NCBI GenBank assembly: GCA_030430725.1
Contig: JAUIKP010000173.1
Span: forward strand, 1-6,848
Origin: Nitrospiria bacterium
GTDB taxonomy: Bacteria > Nitrospirota > Nitrospiria > Nitrospirales > UBA8639
Direction: 5' to 3'
DNA length: 6,848 bases
Below, one piece after another: positions 1 to 6,848 of the stretch. Both the position numbers and the translations under genes were made by a program. How positions within the stretch are numbered: the first letter of the stretch is position 1; every line of letters starts with the position of its first letter. The notes under the pieces are model-generated. The model was not told where the DNA came from. It searched no databases and worked only from the letters and a program-made list of their open reading frames with translations.

Positions 1-1
1 C

Positions 2-2248
2 GAGCCGGGTGCGCCCTCTCATAGTTCTGCATCGAAGCAGAAACGGCATCATTATAGGCCTGTCTGGATTGTGCTGGTCTTATTGTTGCCCTGTCTGGCC
101 CTCACCCTCTATTACGCCCGGTATGGCTTGTCAGGCCCCCTCCAACCGGATTCGATACTTCCAAGTCCTAGCTATGCCATGGTGCTTTTTCTGGTGTACC
201 TGGATAGCGTGGGCTTGGTGGCGCTCACCCTTCTGTTGTCTCGAAATTTAATTCGGGCCTTTTTCGAAAAACGTCACAAGTTGTTGGGAAAGGGATTTCG
301 GTCAAAATTGGTGGCGGCCTTTATCGGCTTTGCCCTGATTCCCACCGTGCTGCTCGCTTTGGTGGCCAGCGGGGTCATCAGTGAAGTGATCGATGTGTGG
401 TTTAATGATCAAATTATGCAGGTTTTACGGGACTCGGAAGAAGTCGCTCATCTCTATCAAGAGGAACGCGAGTCATTAACCGCAGATACGGCGCGCGCCA
501 TTAGTAAGGAAATTTTTCGGGAAGATATCTTAAAACCGGAACATCGGGAATTATTGAGAGCCATCATGGCCCGCATGCAACAGGAATATCATCTGGCGGG
601 GGTAGAGGTATTTTCGCCAAAAATGGAAACCCTTGCCCGTATGATGGATCCCAAATTGTCTGATGCGGTTTTGAGCCTTCCTGTGGGGCAATTGGTGCTC
701 CATGTGCTGGATACGGGGCAGCCCATGTCTTCGTCCCAGGAAGCGCCGGTTGGGAAGCTTATTCGAGCGGCGGCACCGATTCGAGGAAATGGTCAAACCG
801 ACCGCGTGTTTGGCGTGGTGGTGGTGTCCTCCTATGTCCCGGAAGTCCTGGTGATGAAAATGGATGGGATTGCCAAACAATTTGAAGAGTATCGGCAGAT
901 CATCTCCATGAAAAATCCGATCAAGGGTGGGGCCTATTTATTTGTGGCCGTGGTGACCGTGCTGATTTTATTTGGTGCCACCTGGTTTGGATTTTATGTT
1001 GCCCGAGGGATTACGGTCCCCATTCAACGATTGGCTGAAGGAACCGAAGCGGTCGCCAAAGGTAATTTAGATGTGAATATCGACGTCAAGGCGACGGATG
1101 AAATCGGCACCTTGGTCCAGTCGTTTAACCGCATGACGGCCGATCTGCGGACCAGTAAATCCAGTTTGGAAGAAGTGAATATGTCGCTCGTCCGATCCAA
1201 TGTGGAGATTGATCAACGGCGGGCCTATACCGAAGCGGTGGTGGAAACCATTGCCGCCGGAGTGTTATCGATCGATATGGCCGGCCTGATTTCCACCTTT
1301 AATCCATCCGCCGAACGGATTATCGGAGTGCGGGGAGACGACTTGCGCGGACGACCGGTCCATGAAGCGTTCAAGTCCTTCAACCTCCAATTGTTTCAGA
1401 AGGCCTATGATCAGATGCTTCAGGAACAAACGGAAAGTGTGACCATGGAGGGCCAGATGGAAACACCCAATGGACGGCTCTTGACCGTCGGTCTCAATAT
1501 TTCCAGAATGCAGAACGAGGCCGGTTTGGATCTGGGTTTTGTGTTTGTGTTTGAAGATCGGACGGAATTTATTAAGGCCCAGAAAACCGCCGCCTGGCAG
1601 GAAGTGGCGCAGCGCATTGCTCACGAAATTAAGAATCCCTTAACCCCGATTCAATTGTCTGCTCAACGGTTGCGAAAAAAATATTCGGAAAAGTCTACAG
1701 GATTTGATGAAATATTTAATCAAGCCACCGGCGTCATTATTAGCGAAGTCACCCGGTTAAAAGGGATGGTGGATGAATTTTCGAAATATGCCCGAATGCC
1801 GCTTCCGCAGATGCGAAAAGCTTCCCTTCATGACATTATCGAGAAGGTGATTTCTCTCTATACGGGGGCTCATCGGGATGTTGAATTTATTATCGAGTTT
1901 GATGAAGACCTTCCCGCCCTGAATTGCGACCCGGAGCAGATGCACCGGGTCATGGTCAATTTGTTTGATAATGCGATTCAGGCCATGAACGATCACGGCC
2001 GTCTTTGGGTGACGACGGAGTGCGATTGGCGGAGGCACCGGGCCGTGGTCAGAGTGGCAGATGAAGGAATGGGTATTCAGCCGGATGATCACAAGATGTT
2101 GTTCGTGCCCTATTTTTCAAAAAAGCGAACGGGGACAGGATTGGGATTAGCCATTGTGCATCGTATAATCTCCGACCACAATGGGACCATTCATGCAGAG
2201 AATCATCATCCTAAAGGTGCGTTATTTACGTTCGAATTGCCATTGTAG
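2..2248 (+). CDS. ntrY: NtrY-type membrane sensor histidine kinase (5' partial)
   Basis: This is the sensor of a two-component pair; it should autophosphorylate on His and pass the phosphate to the regulator encoded next. The frame is open from base 2 with no start codon before GTG at 71. That GTG lies at the edge of the first membrane segment, lacks a Shine-Dalgarno sequence, and follows a basic in-frame stretch (KQKRHH), so the true start is probably upstream of the window. Numbering from GTG71: membrane segments lie near residues 1-15, 36-57, 79-104 and 287-311. An extracytoplasmic region of about 180 residues (105-285) precedes HAMP (about 308-362) and PAS (about 384-500). The H-box is RIAHEIKNPLTPIQLS with His518, the N-box has Asn630 and Asn634, G1 is DEGMGI (664-669), the F-box is near 677-685, and G2 is GTGLGLAI (688-695). 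All catalytic boxes are intact. The basic linker before the third membrane segment and the H-box wording are typical of NtrY rather than soluble NtrB. The signal is unknown. Confidence 0.9.
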   Translation, partial: EPGAPSHSSASKQKRHHYRPVWIVLVLLLPCLALTLYYARYGLSGPLQPDSILPSPSYAMVLFLVYLDSVGLVALTLLLSRNLIRAFFEKRHKLLGKGFRSKLVAAFIGFALIPTVLLALVASGVISEVIDVWFNDQIMQVLRDSEEVAHLYQEERESLTADTARAISKEIFREDILKPEHRELLRAIMARMQQEYHLAGVEVFSPKMETLARMMDPKLSDAVLSLPVGQLVLHVLDTGQPMSSSQEAPVGKLIRAAAPIRGNGQTDRVFGVVVVSSYVPEVLVMKMDGIAKQFEEYRQIISMKNPIKGGAYLFVAVVTVLILFGATWFGFYVARGITVPIQRLAEGTEAVAKGNLDVNIDVKATDEIGTLVQSFNRMTADLRTSKSSLEEVNMSLVRSNVEIDQRRAYTEAVVETIAAGVLSIDMAGLISTFNPSAERIIGVRGDDLRGRPVHEAFKSFNLQLFQKAYDQMLQEQTESVTMEGQMETPNGRLLTVGLNISRMQNEAGLDLGFVFVFEDRTEFIKAQKTAAWQEVAQRIAHEIKNPLTPIQLSAQRLRKKYSEKSTGFDEIFNQATGVIISEVTRLKGMVDEFSKYARMPLPQMRKASLHDIIEKVISLYTGAHRDVEFIIEFDEDLPALNCDPEQMHRVMVNLFDNAIQAMNDHGRLWVTTECDWRRHRAVVRVADEGMGIQPDDHKMLFVPYFSKKRTGTGLGLAIVHRIISDHNGTIHAENHHPKGALFTFELPL

Positions 2249-2338
2249 GTGAGGGGAGCGTCAGTGGCTGGACTGTCTTTTCTCCCGAAGGGTTGTTTCG
2301 CGTGACATACGTAAGGGATCACTCATTACCTACCTGAT

Positions 2339-2346
2339 GGAGGGAG
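2339..2346 (+). promoter_or_regulatory. Ribosome binding site of the response regulator gene
   Basis: The sequence GGAGGGAG carries a perfect GGAGG core (2339-2343) seven bases before GTG at 2351. It supports that GTG as the start and predicts efficient initiation despite the non-ATG codon. Confidence 0.75.
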
Positions 2347-2350
2347 TATT

Positions 2351-3724
2351 GTGGCCGAGACCATTTGCCTGATTGATGACGAGCCAGCCATTCTAAATAC
2401 CTTAAGTAGCATTCTGGAGGATGAAGGCTATCAAGTACTGGTGGCCAAGAGCGGCTTTGAGGCGCTCAAGCTTGTCCGAAGTGAGGTGCCGGATTTGGTC
2501 ATTTTGGATATCTGGATGCCGGAGATGGATGGGCTGGAGACATTGAAGCGATTGCGCACCCAGTTTCCCAACATCCTCGTCGTGATGATGTCCGGGCATG
2601 GATCCATTGAAACTGCCGTCAAATCTACAAAATTGGGCGCTTATGATTATTTGGAAAAGCCTTTAGACTTGGAAAAAGTCACCATATTAGTGCGGAATGC
2701 GTTGCACCAACGCAAGCTGGAAGAGGAAAACCTGAATCTCAGAATTCAGGTGGAGCGACGATTTGAATTGGTGGGCTCTTCTCCCCCTATGGAGCGGCTT
2801 CGCGAACTGATCGCGATGGCGGCTCCAGCCAATAGTCGTGTGTTGATTTCCGGGGCAAATGGGACAGGGAAAGAACTGGTGGCTCGCGCGATTCATTTGC
2901 AAAGCCCCCGGCATAATCGCTCCTTTGTGGAAATCAATTGTGCGGCGATTCCGGAAACGTTAATCGAGAGTGAGTTATTCGGGCATGAAAAAGGGGCATT
3001 CAGTGGCGCCAGCTCCATGAAACGTGGCAAGTTCGAGCTGGCGGACGGAGGAACCCTGTTTTTAGATGAAATTGGGGACATGAGTCTGGCCACGCAGGCC
3101 AAAGTATTGCGTGCCCTTCAAGAGCAACAGTTTACACGGGTGGGTGGAACAAAACTCATCAATGTCCAGGTCCGGGTCATTGCCGCATCCAATAAAGATT
3201 TGGCGGAAGAGATTGGGAAAGGGACGTTTCGTGAAGATCTGTATTACCGGTTAAATGTATTGCCGATTGTGGTTCCGACACTCAAGGAGCGTCGGGACGA
3301 TATTCCTGAACTCGCGCAGCATTTTTTGCGACTGCATTCTGAAGAACAGGGCATGAAACCTAAGGAGTTCAGTCCACAGGGCATGGAGGTGTTGCAACGG
3401 CATGATTGGCCGGGCAATATTCGTGAACTTCGGAATTTAATTGAGCGATTATTAATCATGGTACCGAAGTCCATCATTGATGCAGCGGATGTTGAGATGT
3501 TTCTTCAGGGGCGGGCGCCAAGTGGGGTGCCCTCTCTAGCTGTGGGCACCAACTATGATTCGCTCCGGGAAGCCCGGAATGCATTTGAACGTGAAGTCAT
3601 TTCTCTGAAGCTCAGGGAAAATAACTGGAATGTTTCCAAAACCGCTGATGAATTGAAAATCGAGCGTAGTCATTTACACAGAAAGATCAAGTTACTTCAT
3701 GTTGAACTCCGGCCCGAACATTAA
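2351..3724 (+). CDS. ntrX: NtrX/NtrC-family sigma-54-dependent response regulator
   Basis: This is a cytoplasmic transcription activator that, once phosphorylated, uses ATP to open promoters bound by sigma-54 RNA polymerase. The order is receiver (1-118), linker helix, AAA+ domain (about 138-370) and a C-terminal Fis-type helix-turn-helix (about 410-451). The receiver has the acidic pair Asp9/Asp10, phospho-acceptor Asp53 ([10 protein letters not shown]), Ser81 and Lys103. The AAA+ domain has Walker A GANGTGKE (168-175), Walker B TLFLDE (Asp239/Glu240), likely arginine fingers in [13 protein letters not shown] (Arg294 and Arg300), and [10 protein letters not shown] at 353-362. The sigma-54 contact loop reads GAFSGA (215-220) instead of the usual GAFTGA, a conservative change. 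The DNA-binding end ([22 protein letters not shown]) is typical of NtrX and NtrC. At 457 residues it has normal family length. The start GTG is fixed by a strong ribosome binding site. Its place directly after an NtrY-type kinase favours NtrX over NtrC or another sigma-54 activator, but the regulon cannot be read from this window. Confidence 0.92.
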   Translation: MAETICLIDDEPAILNTLSSILEDEGYQVLVAKSGFEALKLVRSEVPDLVILDIWMPEMDGLETLKRLRTQFPNILVVMMSGHGSIETAVKSTKLGAYDYLEKPLDLEKVTILVRNALHQRKLEEENLNLRIQVERRFELVGSSPPMERLRELIAMAAPANSRVLISGANGTGKELVARAIHLQSPRHNRSFVEINCAAIPETLIESELFGHEKGAFSGASSMKRGKFELADGGTLFLDEIGDMSLATQAKVLRALQEQQFTRVGGTKLINVQVRVIAASNKDLAEEIGKGTFREDLYYRLNVLPIVVPTLKERRDDIPELAQHFLRLHSEEQGMKPKEFSPQGMEVLQRHDWPGNIRELRNLIERLLIMVPKSIIDAADVEMFLQGRAPSGVPSLAVGTNYDSLREARNAFEREVISLKLRENNWNVSKTADELKIERSHLHRKIKLLHVELRPEH

Positions 3725-5114
3725 GCCTCGCAGGACTTTTTCTTCCTCTTCTACTGAAACGTTGTCTCCCGGATCTTCCCATCCTCTCCACATTGAAAAA
3801 TTAGTGGCTGGCGGATTCAGTCTTGGACGACTGAATGGTCAGGTGGTGTTGTGTGCTGGTGGTATTCCCGGTGAAGCCCTTCAGGTAGAGATTCTCAGTC
3901 GGCGAAAAGGAGTGAGCCAGGGAAAAATCCTTCACGTCCATGATCCGGTTGAGAGCCGGGTTGTTCCCGTCTGTCCGGTCGTCGGGCGCTGTGGAGGATG
4001 CCAGCTCCAGCATATCCGGTATGAAGAACAACTATCGCAAAAACAATTAATTTTAGAAGATACGCTCCGTCGGATTGGAAAAATTTCCGATGTGCTGATT
4101 TCTCCGGTGATCCCATCCCCAAGGCCCTATGGCTACCGGCAAGTCCTTCGAATGGGAATCGGAGGGGAACCTGAGGGATTATTCCTGGGTTTTTTCGAAT
4201 CAGGTACTCGACACCTGCTACCGGTGGACACGTGTTTTTTGGTGGACGACATGGTGCGATCGATGATTGACTCGGTTAGGGCTAGCCTTCGCTCATTGGC
4301 TGTTAAGGGGATGAATGTAGAGAGTGTGGAAATCCGATGGTCCCAACTGGAGCAGGCCGGTCTGTTGGTATTCCGTGGTCGGATCTTGAGCAAAGAATCC
4401 GTCGAACGTCTGATGGAGGCCTGTTCTGAGATCGCCAACATCAAGGGGTTGATGTATGAGCCCGCGGATGCACTGGAACATGATTCCAGGCGCCGCATGC
4501 GGCATGAGCCCATTGTGAGAGGGGCGGATCATGTATGGGAAGCCTTTAGAGGGTTGCGCTTGAAAATCGGGTTTCGATCATTCATGCAGGCCAACTGGGA
4601 GGTCTTTCAATTGTTGGGGGCGATGGTTGCGGAATGGCTGGGAAATCTGAAAGGGCAACGCATTTTGGAGTTGTATGCCGGAACCGGTCCACTGGGTCTC
4701 AGCCTCGCAAACCAGGGTGCTCGGGTAACCTGTGTGGAAGGAAATCCGTTTGCCATTTACGATGCCCGTGAGTCGTTACGCGTGAATGGGATTTCAGGGT
4801 GCCGTATGCGAATCAGTTCAGTCGAATCCTATCTCCTGACTGTCAAATCCGGTGCCTACGATGTTATTCTCCTGGATCCTCCGCGTGCGGGGCTCAACCC
4901 AAAAATTATAGAACGCTTGGGAATCTTGCAAGTTCCCAAACTGTTTTATCTTTCTTGCGACGCTCCGTCATTGGCCCGGGATATCAAGTTGTTAGGTGAA
5001 AAAGGCTATTCCGTTCAACGCATGCAACCATTTGATATGTTTCCCCAGACGGCCCATCTTGAAACATTAGTCGAGTTGACGTTTTCAACACATAAACCGG
5101 GCGACGAGAATTAA
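3699..5114 (+). CDS. rlmD: 23S rRNA (uracil-C5)-methyltransferase, RlmD/RumA family
   Basis: This SAM-dependent enzyme methylates C5 of a uridine in RNA, most likely U1939 of 23S rRNA (E. coli numbering). An N-terminal TRAM RNA-binding domain spans about residues 31-81. The 4Fe-4S ligands follow as C-x5-C-x2-C (Cys92, Cys98, Cys101) plus Cys179 (VDTC), the pattern of RumA. The C-terminal Rossmann methyltransferase domain shows FMQAN (Gln297), the SAM loop LELYAGTGPLG (323-333), LLDPPRAG (391-398), the nucleophile Cys420 in YLSCDAPSLARD, and the catalytic base Glu455 in TAHLETLVEL, so it should be active. At 471 residues it is longer than E. coli RlmD (433), partly from a Ser-rich leader of about 30 residues. 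ATG3699 lies 26 bases inside the regulator gene and lacks a strong Shine-Dalgarno sequence, which suggests translational coupling; a TTG at 3762 is an alternative start. The same fold is shared by RlmC, RlmCD and TrmA. The cluster cysteines argue against TrmA, but the exact uridine is inferred. Confidence 0.88.
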   Translation: MLNSGPNIKPRRTFSSSSTETLSPGSSHPLHIEKLVAGGFSLGRLNGQVVLCAGGIPGEALQVEILSRRKGVSQGKILHVHDPVESRVVPVCPVVGRCGGCQLQHIRYEEQLSQKQLILEDTLRRIGKISDVLISPVIPSPRPYGYRQVLRMGIGGEPEGLFLGFFESGTRHLLPVDTCFLVDDMVRSMIDSVRASLRSLAVKGMNVESVEIRWSQLEQAGLLVFRGRILSKESVERLMEACSEIANIKGLMYEPADALEHDSRRRMRHEPIVRGADHVWEAFRGLRLKIGFRSFMQANWEVFQLLGAMVAEWLGNLKGQRILELYAGTGPLGLSLANQGARVTCVEGNPFAIYDARESLRVNGISGCRMRISSVESYLLTVKSGAYDVILLDPPRAGLNPKIIERLGILQVPKLFYLSCDAPSLARDIKLLGEKGYSVQRMQPFDMFPQTAHLETLVELTFSTHKPGDEN

Positions 5115-5117
5115 GGA
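5113..5117 (+). promoter_or_regulatory. Ribosome binding site of purM
   Basis: AAGGA sits six bases before ATG5124 and shares its first two bases with the TAA stop of the methyltransferase gene (5112-5114). Terminating ribosomes would be placed directly at the purM start, so the two genes are probably translationally linked. Confidence 0.6.
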
Positions 5118-5123
5118 TACGCC

Positions 5124-6161
5124 ATGGCCACCTATCGGGAAACAGGGGTTGATATTCAACGAGGCGATGAGTTTGTCAAAAAAATTGGCCCCATGGTTCG
5201 CTCCACCTTCCGGCCTGAAGTCTTGGGCGACATCGGAGGGTTCGGGGGCCTCTTTCGGTTTCCTTCCGACCGCTATCGTGAGCCGATTCTGGTGTCCGGG
5301 ACAGATGGCGTCGGGACCAAGGTCAAGATGGCCACCCTCATGAACCGACATGATTCGATCGGGATTGATTTGGTTGCGATGTGTGTCAACGATATTATTG
5401 TGAGCGGGGCGGAGCCTCTTTTTTTTCTGGATTATCTCGCGACGGGTCATCTTGAAGTGGAAGTCGGAGAAGCGATTATTCAGGGAATTGCCGAGGGATG
5501 CCGACAAGCCGGGTGTGCCTTGATCGGTGGAGAAACCGCAGAAATGCCCTCATGTTATCCGAAGGGTGAATACGATCTGGCAGGTTTTGCGGTAGGGGTG
5601 GTGGAACGGTCCGAGATGTTGGGCCCGGAAAAAATTACAAGCGGGGATGTGTTGATCGGAGTCGGATCGAGTGGGCTCCATAGTAATGGGTATTCCCTGG
5701 CACGAAAGGTCGCTCTTGAGCTGAAGAAGTGGTCTCCTGAGACACGGGTACCCGGTTTGGCGGGCACAGTCGGGGAGGCCTTACTCACGCCGACGCTGAT
5801 TTATGTAAAACTGGTCAAGGCCTTATTATCCAAGATCCCATTACACGGTCTGGCGCATATCACCGGTGGTGGAATTACCGGGAATGTACCACGCGTCATT
5901 CCTGAGTCCTGCCAGGCGGTTATCGATCGAAGCATGTGGGCGCCGCTCTCGTTGTTCACGGTTCTTCAAGAAGCCGGAGCCATAGATCAGGATGAAATGT
6001 TTCGTGTGTTTAACATGGGAATTGGCCTGGTGGTGATGGGGCCCCCTGAAGAAACCAGCCGGATTTTGGACATTATTCAAGAACAAGGGATGAGGGGCTG
6101 GGTCATTGGAGAGGTTCGAGATCGCCCGTCTTCCGAGACAAAGCTTGTCTATTCAAATTAG
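5124..6161 (+). CDS. purM: Phosphoribosylformylglycinamidine cyclo-ligase (AIR synthetase)
   Basis: This cytoplasmic enzyme performs step 5 of de novo purine synthesis: FGAM plus ATP gives AIR, ADP and phosphate. The 345-residue length is normal for PurM. Family signatures are all visible: YRETGVDIQRGDEFV near the N-terminus, GDIGGFGGLF (35-44), the nucleotide-binding GTDGVGTK (59-66), DLVAMCVNDI (82-91), GGETAEMP (135-142), GSSGLHSNGYSLAR (181-194) and HITGGGITGNVPR (245-257), with FNMGIGLVV near 296-304. The order is an N-terminal AIRS domain and a C-terminal AIRS domain, as in the PurM/PurL superfamily; size and motifs exclude PurL, ThiL, SelD and HypE. The start ATG follows AAGGA. The gene begins 9 bases after the methyltransferase stop and is followed 12 bases later by purN, so the genes are probably co-transcribed. 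No purine riboswitch or recognisable operator lies in the short gaps. Confidence 0.97.
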   Translation: MATYRETGVDIQRGDEFVKKIGPMVRSTFRPEVLGDIGGFGGLFRFPSDRYREPILVSGTDGVGTKVKMATLMNRHDSIGIDLVAMCVNDIIVSGAEPLFFLDYLATGHLEVEVGEAIIQGIAEGCRQAGCALIGGETAEMPSCYPKGEYDLAGFAVGVVERSEMLGPEKITSGDVLIGVGSSGLHSNGYSLARKVALELKKWSPETRVPGLAGTVGEALLTPTLIYVKLVKALLSKIPLHGLAHITGGGITGNVPRVIPESCQAVIDRSMWAPLSLFTVLQEAGAIDQDEMFRVFNMGIGLVVMGPPEETSRILDIIQEQGMRGWVIGEVRDRPSSETKLVYSN

Positions 6162-6165
6162 AAGG
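6160..6165 (+). promoter_or_regulatory. Ribosome binding site of purN
   Basis: AGAAGG lies eight bases before GTG6174 and overlaps the last bases of the purM stop codon (TAG, 6159-6161). It supports the GTG start, which gives the usual PurN N-terminus with the GRGSN loop at residues 11-15. Confidence 0.55.
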
Positions 6166-6173
6166 TTGAGATT

Positions 6174-6839
6174 GTGTCGATTGCCCTGGGAGTCTTAATC
6201 TCCGGCCGCGGATCAAATCTGGTGGCCATTCTGGATGCCATTGATCGGGGTTCGTTGGATGCGACGCTCAAGGTCGTAGCCAGTAACAAGCCCAATGCCG
6301 CAGGCTTAGAGCGCGCGAAGGAACGGGGGCTTTCCACGGTCTATCTGGATCCAAAACCTTTTGCCCGGGAAGCCAACCCTCGTGAAGCCTATGACCTGGC
6401 GATGGGTGCCCTTCTTCATCAACATGGAGTGGAGTACGTGGCCCTGGCCGGATATATGCGGATTGTGACCCCCGCCTTAATTCGAATGTATCCATCGAAG
6501 ATCTTGAATATTCATCCCTCGCTTCTACCGGCGTTTCCAGGACTCGATGCCCAGCGACAAGCCTTGGAGTGGGGCGCGAAGGTAAGCGGTTGCACGGTAC
6601 ATGTGGTGACGGAAGGGGTCGATGAAGGACCGATACTTGTACAAGCCGCTGTCCCTATTTTTGAAGGGGATACGGTTGAATCCCTATCCGCTCGCATTTT
6701 GGAAAAAGAGCACGAATGCTATCCTCAGGCTCTTCAATTGATGGCACAAAAACGATTACACCTGGAAGGGCGCAAGGTCCACATTCTTTCTCAGAACGAA
6801 TCCATTGAAAAGAAGATGGGAGGAGCACAAAAAAAATAG
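6174..6839 (+). CDS. purN: Phosphoribosylglycinamide formyltransferase (GAR transformylase)
   Basis: This cytoplasmic enzyme performs step 3 of de novo purine synthesis, moving the formyl group of 10-formyltetrahydrofolate onto GAR to give FGAR. It is the folate-dependent type, not the ATP and formate type PurT. The formyltransferase fold shows the phosphate-binding loop ISGRGSN (9-15), LAGYMRI (91-97), the catalytic Asn112 and His114 in ILNIHPSLLPAFPG, GCTVHVV (139-145) and catalytic Asp150 in GVDEGPIL (148-155). All three catalytic residues match the E. coli enzyme's Asn, His, Asp triad. The length of 221 residues is slightly above the E. coli protein (212); the excess is a polar, Lys-rich tail. 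Start GTG6174 is supported by AGAAGG. The coding end carries eight consecutive A bases (6829-6836) immediately before the TAG stop. The gene follows purM by 12 bases in the same operon. Only nine bases remain after it, so what follows is unknown. Confidence 0.96.
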   Translation: MSIALGVLISGRGSNLVAILDAIDRGSLDATLKVVASNKPNAAGLERAKERGLSTVYLDPKPFAREANPREAYDLAMGALLHQHGVEYVALAGYMRIVTPALIRMYPSKILNIHPSLLPAFPGLDAQRQALEWGAKVSGCTVHVVTEGVDEGPILVQAAVPIFEGDTVESLSARILEKEHECYPQALQLMAQKRLHLEGRKVHILSQNESIEKKMGGAQKK

Positions 6840-6848
6840 GCTGATGAT

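Noticed and set aside
9..251. Open frame of 80 residues overlapping the start of the kinase in another frame
   Set aside because: It shares DNA with a frame encoding clear membrane segments of NtrY type, starts at a GTG with no visible ribosome binding site, and encodes a Trp/Cys-rich peptide with no recognisable pattern.
1266..1277. Perfect 12-base palindrome TATCGATCGATA inside the PAS-coding part of the kinase gene
   Set aside because: A single copy within coding sequence and away from any start; no partner site was seen near a promoter.
2281..2300. Small CCC-GAA-GGG hairpin followed by TTGTTT as a terminator after the kinase gene
   Set aside because: Only three base pairs with a three-base loop and no true T-run; far too weak for an intrinsic terminator.
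4492..4503. Perfect 12-base palindrome GCCGCATGCGGC inside the methyltransferase gene
   Set aside because: It occurs once, inside coding sequence with ordinary codons, has no loop or T-run for a terminator, and is of a length expected by chance in several kilobases.
4133..4513. Minus-strand open frame of 126 residues opposite the methyltransferase gene
   Set aside because: It lies wholly antisense to a well-supported gene, has no family motif, and is rich in Arg and Ser as expected of a shadow frame. The same holds for the other minus-strand frames, including 5085-5507.
5419..5426. Run of eight T bases inside purM as a possible phase-variable or terminator tract
   Set aside because: It encodes Phe-Phe and neighbours within the conserved PurM core (EPLFFLDYLATG), has no GC-rich hairpin before it, and phase variation of a purine gene is unlikely.
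6844..6848. ATG near the right edge as the start of a further gene
   Set aside because: Only five bases are available, and the nearest Shine-Dalgarno-like GGAGGAG lies too far upstream, so a gene cannot be supported.

Overview
The window reads as one compact, co-directional chromosomal block of five plus-strand genes, with very little non-coding DNA: an NtrY-type sensor histidine kinase (5' end cut by the window edge), an NtrX/NtrC-type sigma-54 response regulator, an RlmD/RumA-type (iron-sulfur) uracil-5 RNA methyltransferase, purM and purN. It is a free-living, Gram-negative-like bacterium: it uses an NtrYX-type phosphorelay with a sigma-54 activator, and it has moderate base composition with frequent GTG starts. 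Nitrospirota (Nitrospira-like) or a proteobacterium would fit. This placement is a guess from general style and was not tested by any search.

Layout: positions 1-2248 encode the membrane sensor kinase. A 102-base gap (2249-2350) is the only sizeable intergenic space. The regulator follows at 2351-3724 with a strong ribosome binding site and a GTG start. The methyltransferase (3699-5114) begins inside the last codons of the regulator, overlapping by 26 bases. purM (5124-6161) and purN (6174-6839) follow with gaps of 9 and 12 bases. Everything from the regulator to purN is spaced like a single transcription unit.

Function: the kinase and regulator form a cognate pair that should convert an unknown envelope or cytoplasmic cue into sigma-54-dependent transcription. 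The methyltransferase should place a 5-methyluridine in 23S rRNA. PurN and PurM catalyse steps 3 and 5 of de novo IMP synthesis; the enzyme for step 4 (PurL) is not in the window. The link between signalling, rRNA modification and purine synthesis is positional only.

I found no mobile element, CRISPR array, tRNA, rRNA, riboswitch or convincing terminator, and no clear sign of a new system. All five proteins keep the key residues of known families. The points worth a second look are modest: a serine variant of the sigma-54 contact loop (GAFSGA), the 26-base gene overlap, the mixed gene cluster, and an undefined sensing region in the kinase.
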